DNA of 64,000 bases from Candidatus Poribacteria bacterium (GTDB lineage: Bacteria > Poribacteria > WGA-4E > WGA-3G), in contig JAJEJA010000072.1 of assembly GCA_022828145.1 (NCBI GenBank), positions 22,876 through 86,875 on the forward strand, given 5' to 3'. The translations under genes were made by a program, and so were the position numbers. Below the pieces are notes generated by a model. The model searched no databases and was not told the DNA's origin. It was given only the letters and a program-made list of their open reading frames with translations. Positions 41,742-50,091 of the stretch are shown here, in pieces. Every line of letters begins with the position of its first letter. Positions within the stretch are counted from its first letter, which is position 1.

Positions 41742-44507
41742 ATGAAAGACATAAAACAGATATTAGCCACTATTTCCCGTCCCTTTAAGGAAGAAATTCG
41801 CAAAGGATGTAGGGATGATGTTGTCATAGATGGATTAGGGTCGTATATTGATCTCTGGTTGGGACAAGCGCGAACACTTAACCTAACACCTGTTCAGGAA
41901 AACACTCTCAATAGAATAGCAAATCTTTTTAAAGATTATCCTACGATGCAACCCCCAGATAGACTCAAAGCAATTCATGCTGCGACAGAACAGTTAGAGC
42001 TATTGCAGTCTGGTAGATCACTGGCTGCTTCTCAATCAGAAAGCAGTGTTCAGATACCCAACGCATCCCCAAAAATACAGAATAATCAGCAGAAGAAAAA
42101 GCAATCAAATAAGGCAACTAAGAAACAGGTCGAACACTTGACACTATTCGGTGATAGGAAACCCGACTTAGATACCGATACACCAGTGTCAGATAACAGT
42201 GTTTCTGTCGAAACTGAAACCGTTGATAATAGGCTACCAAGTAAAGAATCGTCACTTCCTCTCGGTAGGTCACCTTTACTTGATATAGACGACAAGATCG
42301 AAGATGTTGTAGAACCCGTTCAGATTGGTGATACACCAGTTTCTACCCATACCGATTCACTTGACTATCTCAATGGTCCGCTTCAATACGTTTCAGGTAT
42401 TGGACCTCACAGAGCGAAGACGTTATCTGAGGCGTTAGACATAAAAACTGTTGGAGGACTGTTAGAATACTATCCAAGAGATTACATTGATAGATCTAAG
42501 ATCGTTGAGATATATAGAGTGGGAAGAAATGCGATGGATGAACCTGAGACTATTCAAGGTAAAGTGGTTAATCATGTAACTTCTCCGCCTGTTGCGAAAG
42601 GACGTAAGAGCATTGGTAAGGTTGCGATTTATGATGGTACTGGTGTGGCAGTGTTGGTCAATTTCGGAAGACGGATAGGGTATATTAAGGCAGTTTTACC
42701 TGTCGATACACAAGTGGTAATTAGTGGTAAGTTTACAAGACGATATAATGAAATTCAGACGACAGATTATGAGTTTGAAATTTTTGACGAAGAAACAATG
42801 ATCCACACAAGACGTATTGTGCCAAAATACCCTCTGACTGCTAAGTTAAGTGCCAAAATGATACGGATTGCTGTCAGGAACGTATTAGATGTCTATGGTC
42901 AACAGATACCTGAGATTTTACCGCTATCGTTACGACAGAAACATCAATTGATTGATAGACAGCAGGCAATAAATGAGATCCATTTTCCAACTTCAGAATC
43001 CCACAGACAAGCAGCACAACGTAGACTTGCTTTTGATGAGTTTTTCCTGTTGAGTTTAGGCATGGAGATGCGTAAAGATAAGAGGACATCACAAAATGGT
43101 ATCCAGTTTAGAATTCAGACACCGATGCCAGAAGATTCCCTGCTTAAGCAATTCGTCTATTCCTTACCATTTACGTTGACGAACGCGCAAAAGAAAGTCT
43201 TCACTGAGATTCGTGATGATATGCAAAGTCATAGCGTAATGAACAGACTGATTCAGGGAGATGTTGGTTCTGGCAAGACAGTTGTTGCTGCAATGGCTCT
43301 ATTATGTGCAATTGAAGACGGTTATCAAGGTGCGTTGATGGTTCCGACTGAAATACTTGCTGAACAGCATTATCAGAATCTTACATCACTGTTGTCACCA
43401 CTTGGCGTAAAGGTTGTGCTTCTGAAGAGTGATTTACCAAAATCGGAACGAGAAAAAGCATTGACAACGATAACGGATGGGTCTGCAGACCTAATTGTTG
43501 GTACGCAGGCACTAATACAAGAGGGGGTTGATTTTTTCAAGCTTGGACTTGTCATCATCGATGAACAACATCGCTTTGGTGTTATGCAACGCGCCATGCT
43601 TCGGAGTAAAGCAAAATCGTCCACTGTCACAAATGGAGATGTTGAAACAGATGGATTATCACCGGATGTTCTTGTGATGACTGCTACGCCGATCCCAAGG
43701 ACACTTTCTTTAACAATATATGGGGACCTGAATATATCTGTGATTGATGAGTTACCACCAGGTAGGCAGAAAATTGAGACGCAATGGATAAAAGAGAAAG
43801 ACCGGACAAAATTATATACTAAGGTAGAACAAGAAATCCGCAATGGTAGGCAAGCATACATCGTATATCCACTGGTTGAGGAGTCCGAGAAACTTGAGGA
43901 ACTGAAAGCTGCAACGAGTATGGCTGAACATATCCAGAAAGATGTGTTTCCTAATTTGCGTGTCGGACTTCTACACGGACAGATGAAGTCTGTTGAGAAA
44001 CAGGAAGTCATGACTCAATTCAAAGCACACAAGTTGGATATCCTTGTTGCGACAACTGTGATAGAGGTAGGTATTGATGTGCCGAAGGCAACAATTATGG
44101 TGATTGAGAATGCGGAACGATTCGGTTTAGCACAGTTGCATCAGTTACGGGGAAGAGTCGGTAGAGGGAGCGATAAATCGTTCTGTTATCTTGTTGCTAC
44201 AGCAAAATCAGAAGATTCGTATCGTAGAATTCAGGTGATGGTTAGAACCAACAACGGTTTTGAGATTGCTGAGGAAGATCTGAACATACGTGGCCCTGGC
44301 GAGTTTTTTGGAACACGACAATCAGGTTTGCCGAAATTCAAGATTGCGAATATCATCAGTGATGCTTCCCTATTAGAGACAGCGAAGAGGGAAGCGATGC
44401 TTCTGATTGGAGAGGATCCGCACCTGAAAAAACCTGAACACCAATTGATGAAAAGAATGTTGCAGGCACATTGGAAAACACATTTGGAGATAGCAAGTGT
44501 TGGATAG
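41742..44507 (+). CDS. recG: ATP-dependent DNA helicase RecG
   Basis: 921 residues. RecG remodels stalled forks and Holliday junctions. From about residue 205: wedge/OB domain (helix-hairpin-helix-like YVSGIGPHRAKTLSEAL, then the OB barrel), helicase lobe 1 with Walker A GDVGSGKT (506-513) and DEQH (607-610), then motif III TATPIPRT and lobe 2 with RGRVGRG and a C-terminal TRG-type segment. About 200 extra N-terminal residues, helical then low-complexity with a KKKQSNKATKKQ tract, exceed the usual ~690. Extensions also occur in some other RecGs. 30 bases after the hydrolase gene. Confidence 0.96.
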   Translation: MKDIKQILATISRPFKEEIRKGCRDDVVIDGLGSYIDLWLGQARTLNLTPVQENTLNRIANLFKDYPTMQPPDRLKAIHAATEQLELLQSGRSLAASQSESSVQIPNASPKIQNNQQKKKQSNKATKKQVEHLTLFGDRKPDLDTDTPVSDNSVSVETETVDNRLPSKESSLPLGRSPLLDIDDKIEDVVEPVQIGDTPVSTHTDSLDYLNGPLQYVSGIGPHRAKTLSEALDIKTVGGLLEYYPRDYIDRSKIVEIYRVGRNAMDEPETIQGKVVNHVTSPPVAKGRKSIGKVAIYDGTGVAVLVNFGRRIGYIKAVLPVDTQVVISGKFTRRYNEIQTTDYEFEIFDEETMIHTRRIVPKYPLTAKLSAKMIRIAVRNVLDVYGQQIPEILPLSLRQKHQLIDRQQAINEIHFPTSESHRQAAQRRLAFDEFFLLSLGMEMRKDKRTSQNGIQFRIQTPMPEDSLLKQFVYSLPFTLTNAQKKVFTEIRDDMQSHSVMNRLIQGDVGSGKTVVAAMALLCAIEDGYQGALMVPTEILAEQHYQNLTSLLSPLGVKVVLLKSDLPKSEREKALTTITDGSADLIVGTQALIQEGVDFFKLGLVIIDEQHRFGVMQRAMLRSKAKSSTVTNGDVETDGLSPDVLVMTATPIPRTLSLTIYGDLNISVIDELPPGRQKIETQWIKEKDRTKLYTKVEQEIRNGRQAYIVYPLVEESEKLEELKAATSMAEHIQKDVFPNLRVGLLHGQMKSVEKQEVMTQFKAHKLDILVATTVIEVGIDVPKATIMVIENAERFGLAQLHQLRGRVGRGSDKSFCYLVATAKSEDSYRRIQVMVRTNNGFEIAEEDLNIRGPGEFFGTRQSGLPKFKIANIISDASLLETAKREAMLLIGEDPHLKKPEHQLMKRMLQAHWKTHLEIASVG

Positions 44508-44550
44508 GCAATGGTGCCAAATGTTCGTAATGTTAAATTCACTAACACAT

Positions 44551-45333
44551 CTATTTGTCCTGAACAGCACTTATCTCATCTTCCGAGATTTTGTGGACAC
44601 TCTTTGGATTGAAGGTTTGTGTTGTATCTACACGTACTGCAACTTCAATTCTACCACCAGTTAGGACGAAGAATTGAATTAGATACCCTCCACCTTGCAT
44701 GGGTTCAACCTGATATTCGTCAGGTTCAAGGTCACCGATCCATTTTGGAAACTTGTCCTCAAACTGTGGATGTGTCATGACATGCTCAGGGAGTGCAATT
44801 ATGAGAGTCCCTGGTTCATCACCGATGGCATCACCAATGATATTGCGTTTCTCGACCATAAAGCGAACCAGGTGCCCTGCAAAACTAAAATCGGAGGCTG
44901 ATCTTTTCATATTCGGAACTATTCGCCACGTCAGGTGGTGAATAAACGGATTACCATACCCTTGTCCAAGCATGTGTTCACGTGCAGTGTTGTCTACTGG
45001 ATGAACAACGGCAACATAATCGAACCAACCGTCTGTGTGTGCTGGACTATCACTCGGTAGTTTCGCTGAAACATTGATATAGTCGCATCCATCAACGGGT
45101 GATGGATAACAGCGTGCATCCCATCCGTTAACGTATCCGAGTTGTTTTAAACCGTCTGCTACAAGGTGTGGTGGATCGCAGAAAATAGCAGCATGATCCA
45201 TATTTGGATAGATTTGTATACCAGCAGCAATGATTTTATTGGCTACATCGGTGGCTTCTTCAAAACGTAGTTCTGCGTTATCAATTTTTAGGTAGTCAGC
45301 GAAGTTAGTGGGTAGTTTTATCATGCTTTGCAT
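44551..45333 (-). CDS. conserved-looking protein, unknown
   Basis: 260 residues, cytoplasmic, no signal peptide. HAAIFCDPPHLVADGLKQLGY and later GNPFIHHLTWRIVP with well spaced His, Glu and Asp residues vaguely recall two-lobed metal-dependent folds of the VOC type, but I cannot confirm it. GGAGA precedes the ATG. It is convergent with recG (43-base gap, no clear hairpin). Confidence 0.6.
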   Translation of the reverse strand: MQSMIKLPTNFADYLKIDNAELRFEEATDVANKIIAAGIQIYPNMDHAAIFCDPPHLVADGLKQLGYVNGWDARCYPSPVDGCDYINVSAKLPSDSPAHTDGWFDYVAVVHPVDNTAREHMLGQGYGNPFIHHLTWRIVPNMKRSASDFSFAGHLVRFMVEKRNIIGDAIGDEPGTLIIALPEHVMTHPQFEDKFPKWIGDLEPDEYQVEPMQGGGYLIQFFVLTGGRIEVAVRVDTTQTFNPKSVHKISEDEISAVQDK

Positions 45334-45368
45334 CGGTTTCTCCTTTTCTGATTATGGTCACGATGCTA

Positions 45369-45572
45369 TCAGTTTGACAGTTTTTTTGTGTGAAGGCAAC
45401 GGTTAAATGTGTATCGGACAAAATAAGTAATATCAAAATAGGCGTTTAACCGACAATTGAATGCCTCTGGTGTATGTATGAGTTCCATAAATTCCACTAA
45501 CTTATTTGCCAAACACCCGACTGCCTTTGCATCGTTGTCTGACTCCAAAGTCCAAATTCTTATGCTTATCAT
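45369..45572 (-). pseudogene. truncated TOPRIM-like partner of the ATPase
   Basis: A 67-codon frame whose ATG overlaps the ATPase stop (TAATG), so it was once coupled. The first 30 residues, IRIWTLESDNDAKAVGCLANKL, have the Glu-then-Asp layout of a TOPRIM nuclease N-terminus (E...D.AV). The remainder is unrelated-looking and short, so most of the domain is missing. The TOPRIM reading rests on this short stretch and on pairing with an OLD-like ATPase. Confidence 0.4.
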
Positions 45573-46744
45573 TAGGATTTTTCTTCCATCACATCTGGCA
45601 ACAGTCCACTATCAAAGACAGCACTACCAATCCCGAAATCTGCAATCCAACCATCAAGTGCTTTCCTTTTGCCGCGGTAATCCTCAAGGTTTATTGCCTC
45701 TGTGCCGAAACCGGGGCGGTTTTGCAAAAGTAAAACCCCGAGTGAATCCGACAGACTTGCTGGATCAAAGGCATCAAGCAATCGTGAACTGTGGGTTGTA
45801 GTAATGACTTGAGAATATTGTGCAATTTGCTCAAGCACATGTGCAATGTGTGTTAGGGCACCTGGGTGTAGGTTTCGCTCTGGTTCTTCAATGGCGATGA
45901 GTGGGGATAATTCAGGTTCGTTGAGCAGAGTGTAATAAGCAATTAGACGTAGTATGCCGTCAGAAGCATTTTGCATTGGGATCAGATTCTCGTTCCCCTC
46001 TATCATAAAAAGTTGGTATTGACCATCAATCAGGCGAAAGTCTATTTCGCGGTTTGTGTCTGCGGCAAGAGAATCGTTGACGTTTTGAAAACTGTCAGGA
46101 GAATTCTTATACCAGTTCCAGAGAACTTCTACTAAATTCTCGCCAGTATCTGTAAGTTCAGGACATTCTTGTATCTCTGTTTCAGCAGGCGAGAATCTCA
46201 TATCGCTTTCTTGCCGTATAAGACCTGTATCAAAATCATAAAATTGCCATTTCATAATAAAGTCAGCTAAGGCGCGTGTAATCGGTTTGTATCCGTATTT
46301 TCCAACAGATATCACAGCCGGTTTATTGGCGTGATATGTTGTCTCGTTCTCCCCATTTTCATCCAGTATTACGCCTTGCCAGTCTTGGATTGAAATAACC
46401 TTTACATTGTCTACTGATAAATATTCTGCATAGAAAGGAAAATCGGTTTTCGGTTTTACTTCTAAGTGATAGAAGGTTTGGTGAGCTTTTACTTTTGTCC
46501 GTAATTGGAAGGTGATTTCACGTGCTCCACCTGTCCAAAGCGTATCCTTACTCAATTCATCGGAATAAGATCTGTCATCAATCATCATCCTATTAAGGTG
46601 ATACAATGCCGCTAAGGTATTTGATTTACCGCTTGCATTCGGTCCAACGAGTACAGTCAGCGGCTTAAATGGAAGCTTAACGTCCCGTAAACTTAGAAAG
46701 TTCTTGATATGTATTTTTTCTAAAAGTGCGTCCCTTTCAGACAC
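45572..46744 (-). CDS. OLD/RecF-like AAA ATPase
   Basis: 390 residues. ABC-type ATPase of the AAA_21 class: KIHIKNFLSLRDVKLPF, Walker A GPNASGKS (34-41), signature-like NASDGILRLIAYYTLL, Walker B LIAIEEPERNLHPGAL and H-loop TTHSSRLLD. No C-terminal nuclease is fused; the next gene downstream begins as a TOPRIM-like protein but is truncated. Such ATPases work with TOPRIM or other nucleases in overcoming-lysogenisation, PARIS-like and related phage defence. GTG start with AGGAGG nine bases upstream. Confidence 0.85.
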   Translation of the reverse strand: MSERDALLEKIHIKNFLSLRDVKLPFKPLTVLVGPNASGKSNTLAALYHLNRMMIDDRSYSDELSKDTLWTGGAREITFQLRTKVKAHQTFYHLEVKPKTDFPFYAEYLSVDNVKVISIQDWQGVILDENGENETTYHANKPAVISVGKYGYKPITRALADFIMKWQFYDFDTGLIRQESDMRFSPAETEIQECPELTDTGENLVEVLWNWYKNSPDSFQNVNDSLAADTNREIDFRLIDGQYQLFMIEGNENLIPMQNASDGILRLIAYYTLLNEPELSPLIAIEEPERNLHPGALTHIAHVLEQIAQYSQVITTTHSSRLLDAFDPASLSDSLGVLLLQNRPGFGTEAINLEDYRGKRKALDGWIADFGIGSAVFDSGLLPDVMEEKS

Positions 46745-46799
46745 AGTTATTCACCTCCTATTTCTTTGCTGTAATTATAACACTGATATGTTGTGTTTA

Positions 46800-47012
46800 T
46801 CAATTGAATTCTGAGATGTAATTTGGCATTATGTTTTGCACTCTCAGAAAGGGTATACCTTCCTCTGGATATTCTGCTCCGAGAGGCGTTGCCCCTCCTG
46901 AGATATGCGTAATAAATTCAGAAATCGGTTGGGATTTGTTCTCAAATTTTCTAAGATTTTTCAAATGGTATGGATGGTAATGATCGGCATCTAACCTCTT
47001 ATCTTCGTGCAA
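46800..47012 (-). pseudogene. hsdS fragment (N-terminal 70 codons)
   Basis: Encodes HEDKRLDADHYHPYHLKNL and FITHISGGATPLGAEYPEEG, about 80% identical to the start of the full hsdS gene at 48667, and stops after MPNYISEFN. Similarity extends about 20 bases upstream of the start. Both copies are on the minus strand, so they are direct repeats that bracket the Ntn-hydrolase/HicB-like pair. Confidence 0.8.
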
Positions 47013-47042
47013 ATTTACTTCACTAAAATTTCTGAAGTCGTT

Positions 47043-47492
47043 TTATAGATACGTGAAGTTTCCTGCATGAATATCCTCAAGAACTGTTTCTCGAAGATGG
47101 TCAAGTTTCCCTGCTTTTATATCTTCTTCAATTTGCTTATCCCATGCCTTATCGCGTTCCTTTAAGGTTTCATGAAGTTCCTTTGTAAGCGTTTCGATCA
47201 ATGCTGTTTTGGTTTTTTCTTCATATCTGAAGTCAGGAAACTCAGGTATCCAACCACACCAGCGCGATGCTTTTTGGGTTACATAGGCTGTGTATTTTTC
47301 AAGAAACGCAGTATCTTCAATTTCAATAAGTCGTATGCGCGATGTTTTTACGGGGGGCACTGATACCTCTTTTTTGCTGTGTTGCCCTTTGATAGATGGA
47401 ACCATTACAGCAATGCTTATAGTCGTGTGGCTTAACGGCATTTCAGGGAACGGGCTTAAAGTGTATGTGAATGGGGTCAGATGCTGATTCAT
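47043..47492 (-). CDS. HicB-like protein coupled to the Ntn hydrolase
   Basis: 149 residues from ATG 47492 (AGGAGG six bases upstream), overlapping the upstream gene as ATGA. The C-terminal half, SRWCGWIPEFPDFRYEEKTK then ALIETLTKELHETLKE, matches the strand-helix core of HicB antitoxins (W-x-P-x-x-P then a long helix). It ends in an acidic helix DKQIEEDIKAGKLDHLRE. The first 65 residues are a variable Thr/Ser/Pro-rich strand region. Its partner is not a HicA but a proteasome-like protein. A regulatory or substrate-adaptor role is inference. Confidence 0.6.
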   Translation of the reverse strand: MNQHLTPFTYTLSPFPEMPLSHTTISIAVMVPSIKGQHSKKEVSVPPVKTSRIRLIEIEDTAFLEKYTAYVTQKASRWCGWIPEFPDFRYEEKTKTALIETLTKELHETLKERDKAWDKQIEEDIKAGKLDHLRETVLEDIHAGNFTYL

Positions 47493-48304
47493 GGAATGCC
47501 TCCTTGTATAAGTTGGACAAGTGGTTTTTGACGAATCCACCGAAAATCATCATAAGGTGTCACGAGTGCGATATCAATACTACCCCCTACATTTGGAATT
47601 TCTGGGGAAAATCTTTGATAATCAATCGTTGTTCGTATCAAGAATTCTACGTAGTCAATTGCGTCCTGCAATGAAAATATTTGATATAAAGGTTCAGTTC
47701 CGATCTCTTTTTTGTAATGTTCTCTAATCATTTCAACAATTTTTGTGTTCCCTGAAGCATAACAAGCTAGCCCTTCAAAAACATTCATTTTTACTTCTTT
47801 TCCCAACAACACTTCAATAATTTTTGGTTGTTTTAGATCGTATCCTACGACTTGAAAGCCAACAAAGAGATGGTTATTTGGGAAATCATCAAGTGATTGA
47901 TTGTGTCTTTCAATTTCTTTTACTAACAAGCTATGCTGGTTTACCCCGATTTCTCTTGCGAGGTCGGACACGCCATTTATATATAGGTTTCCTTTTGCTA
48001 TACGTGATTTAACGTAGTCCTCAAAGCTACGGATTAAAAAGTTCACTGAAAAGTTTCCGATGAGCCCAGCCCCAAATACCCCAATTCCATACTTTTCCAA
48101 AAAAGGAAAGACCTTTTCAGTATGGGAGTAAGTAGACTGTCGGACGTTGCCCTGAAAGTTTGCTTGTACTACATGCGTTTTATCACAATGCGGACATATA
48201 ATTTCGTTAGCTTGACTTATGTTAACCTGTCCATGCAGCGATGCAAGACTATCTCCAGCAATGACGATGCCGTCAGCAGATATGACCGATACGATAAGGG
48301 TCAT
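47489..48304 (-). CDS. HslV/proteasome-like Ntn hydrolase with zinc-knuckle insert
   Basis: 271 residues. After Met removal the N-terminus is TLIVSVISADGIVIAGDSLA, closely like HslV (TTIVSV...VVIAGD) with Thr1 nucleophile and Asp17 exactly in place. Lys64 in TEKVFPFLEKYGIGVFGAG matches proteasome Lys33, displaced by an insert holding CPHCDKTH (Cys37, Cys40, His44). GGSIDIALVTP near the end fits the family's last strands. No HslU or other unfoldase is nearby. Expected activity is Thr protease or amidase; substrates unknown. It lies inside the restriction-modification island and is coupled to the HicB-like gene. Confidence 0.78.
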   Translation of the reverse strand: MTLIVSVISADGIVIAGDSLASLHGQVNISQANEIICPHCDKTHVVQANFQGNVRQSTYSHTEKVFPFLEKYGIGVFGAGLIGNFSVNFLIRSFEDYVKSRIAKGNLYINGVSDLAREIGVNQHSLLVKEIERHNQSLDDFPNNHLFVGFQVVGYDLKQPKIIEVLLGKEVKMNVFEGLACYASGNTKIVEMIREHYKKEIGTEPLYQIFSLQDAIDYVEFLIRTTIDYQRFSPEIPNVGGSIDIALVTPYDDFRWIRQKPLVQLIQGGIP

Positions 48305-48666
48305 ATAAGTTTACCTTTCCGCGGAAAAGAATGATGTTCTGTATAAAAAACGATATCTGTATTCCTTGCTCCTTGCTTGCTACCGTTCCACGGGTATGGA
48401 CAGGACTCGGCACGGGAATGTGCCGAGATGGAACACCTGCCCCACAAGTATAATTATTTTATAATATTTTGCATTCGATGTCAAACAAAATTATTTCCTA
48501 ATAACTGCTTGACATCCACCACGAATTTCTGTTATCCTGCAATATAGGAGGCCCCCGATGTCAAATCACTTCAACGAATTATTATTACAGACCTCAAAGA
48601 GGTAGGTGTCCAAAAGGTGATTCTGCTGCATTGCAAGAAGACTCATGTAAACGGAATAACAAGCAT
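48305..48666. other. intergenic with hairpin and gene remnant
   Basis: Contains CTCGGCAC/GTGCCGAG (48406-48427) with outer GTTCCA/TGGAAC arms, a structured element of unknown role, and the nucleotidyltransferase remnant at 48558. It separates hsdS from the Ntn-hydrolase gene. Confidence 0.5.
48558..48626 (+). pseudogene. 5' remnant of an MNT-type nucleotidyltransferase
   Basis: GGAGG and ATG at 48558 start MSNHFNELL; in the next frame QRIIITDLKEVGVQKVILL continues like the N-terminus of minimal nucleotidyltransferases (VxKVILFGS), then the GS-x-DxD core is missing. A frameshift plus truncation; the parent family is suggested by a short match only. Confidence 0.35.
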
Positions 48667-50025
48667 TTATAAAACAGACTCCAACCAATCAATAGCAGCC
48701 TGTTCGTCCTGCTCAATGGCAATCTCAACAGCATGCTTGGCGTTTTCTAATAGTTCTTTGGCACGCTTCCGTCCGTTGAAGGACTCGGTGACTTTCTGTT
48801 CAATTTCAACCTGTTTATCTTGATGCAAAATAGGAATAACTGTTCCAACAACTTGGTCTGGCCTCCAATGCAGAATAACTGAACCGCCTACATCCCGCTT
48901 TACCTGTTCTTGTGTCAGGATAGAATTAAGCACCAAAGTCAAATATTCATTTCCGATTTTATCTGTTTTACTTTTCAAGCGGAGTATACCGCCAGCAGGG
49001 ATCATTTTTTCCGGTTCTTCACGTAAATAGTGGGCTATGCCGGGGGTTGCGTCTTTACTCAAAAGGATCTCTCCCTGTTTCGGTTGGTGTTCCGTAATTT
49101 CTGCGTACAATTCCTCAGAAATGTATTTCTCTTGTGTGATTTCAAACGGACTGAGATTGCTTACCCGAACAAAAGGGATACCATCCTCAATATACGCCTT
49201 GCTGCCAACCTCAATACACTTTTCCAGTGTGACCAGATTTTTCAGTGTATCCCAACCACCTGTACAACTTTTGATGGCGTTTACAATATCATCATATTTC
49301 GGTTGAAAATAATCTGCATCAAATCGTTCAGCACGCTCCGTGTCTGAAAAGTTTTTGATGAAGGTTAGCTGCTGCTTCGGTTGCCAGTCGGCAAGTCCGA
49401 GTTCGGAGAGGAGGAGAGTTTGTGCTTCGGTATAACATTCTTTTGAATCTTTTCTTAATTTTTCTGCGACACGACAGTAGGACGCTATCATATCTTGGAA
49501 TTCCTTATCTAAATCAGGTATTAAAAAAATTCTAATAGATGAATAATCTAACGCTGGTCTGGTAATTCCTACAACATGCCTCGTTGATTGTGAATAACCG
49601 TATTTACAATTTAGGAACGTTGACAAAAAATAGGGAGCAACTTTTTTGACCGTCATTTTTACGGAATGCTGATTGATGTTTGCACCTACAAACTTATCGG
49701 TTACGACTGCTGATTTTCCATAAGAACCTGTGATAGTTAGTAAAACATCGTCCTTTTTTAGTTGGCTTCTTATAATTTCTTGGTTTTGGGATGGGGATAA
49801 AAATTTTATTCCTGAGGCTGATATGTAGTTTGGCATTATATTTTGTACTCTCAGAAAAGGGGTGCCTTCTTCCGGGTAAACCGCTCCAAGCGGGGTTGCA
49901 CCTCCAGATATATGTGTAATAAATTCAGAAAGAGGTTGAGACTTTTCCTTAATCTTACTCAGATTTTCAAGGTGCCATGGATGGTAATGTGTTGCATCTA
50001 ATCTCATATCTCGATGCAAATTCAC
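48667..50025 (-). CDS. hsdS: type I-like specificity subunit HsdS
   Basis: 452 residues with the classic tandem layout: target-recognition domain 1 (about 1-175), a helical spacer (185-215, MIASYCRVAEKLRKDSKECY), domain 2 (235-400) and a second helix (415-445). Each recognition domain has the family SGGATPLG or GIPFVRVSNL and LLSKDATPG motifs. It sets DNA sequence specificity for the methyltransferase-nuclease encoded just upstream. GTG start at 50025 with GAGG, or ATG at 50007. Its first 70 codons are duplicated at 46800. Confidence 0.9.
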   Translation of the reverse strand: MNLHRDMRLDATHYHPWHLENLSKIKEKSQPLSEFITHISGGATPLGAVYPEEGTPFLRVQNIMPNYISASGIKFLSPSQNQEIIRSQLKKDDVLLTITGSYGKSAVVTDKFVGANINQHSVKMTVKKVAPYFLSTFLNCKYGYSQSTRHVVGITRPALDYSSIRIFLIPDLDKEFQDMIASYCRVAEKLRKDSKECYTEAQTLLLSELGLADWQPKQQLTFIKNFSDTERAERFDADYFQPKYDDIVNAIKSCTGGWDTLKNLVTLEKCIEVGSKAYIEDGIPFVRVSNLSPFEITQEKYISEELYAEITEHQPKQGEILLSKDATPGIAHYLREEPEKMIPAGGILRLKSKTDKIGNEYLTLVLNSILTQEQVKRDVGGSVILHWRPDQVVGTVIPILHQDKQVEIEQKVTESFNGRKRAKELLENAKHAVEIAIEQDEQAAIDWLESVL

Positions 50026-50091
50026 CTCACTGAAATTAACGATTGAATACTGTACGTTGGCGTGTCCATCCAGGACAGCATCTATCGCCTT

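Noticed and set aside
43373..44011. 212-codon minus-strand frame
   Set aside because: Antisense to the conserved RecG helicase lobes.
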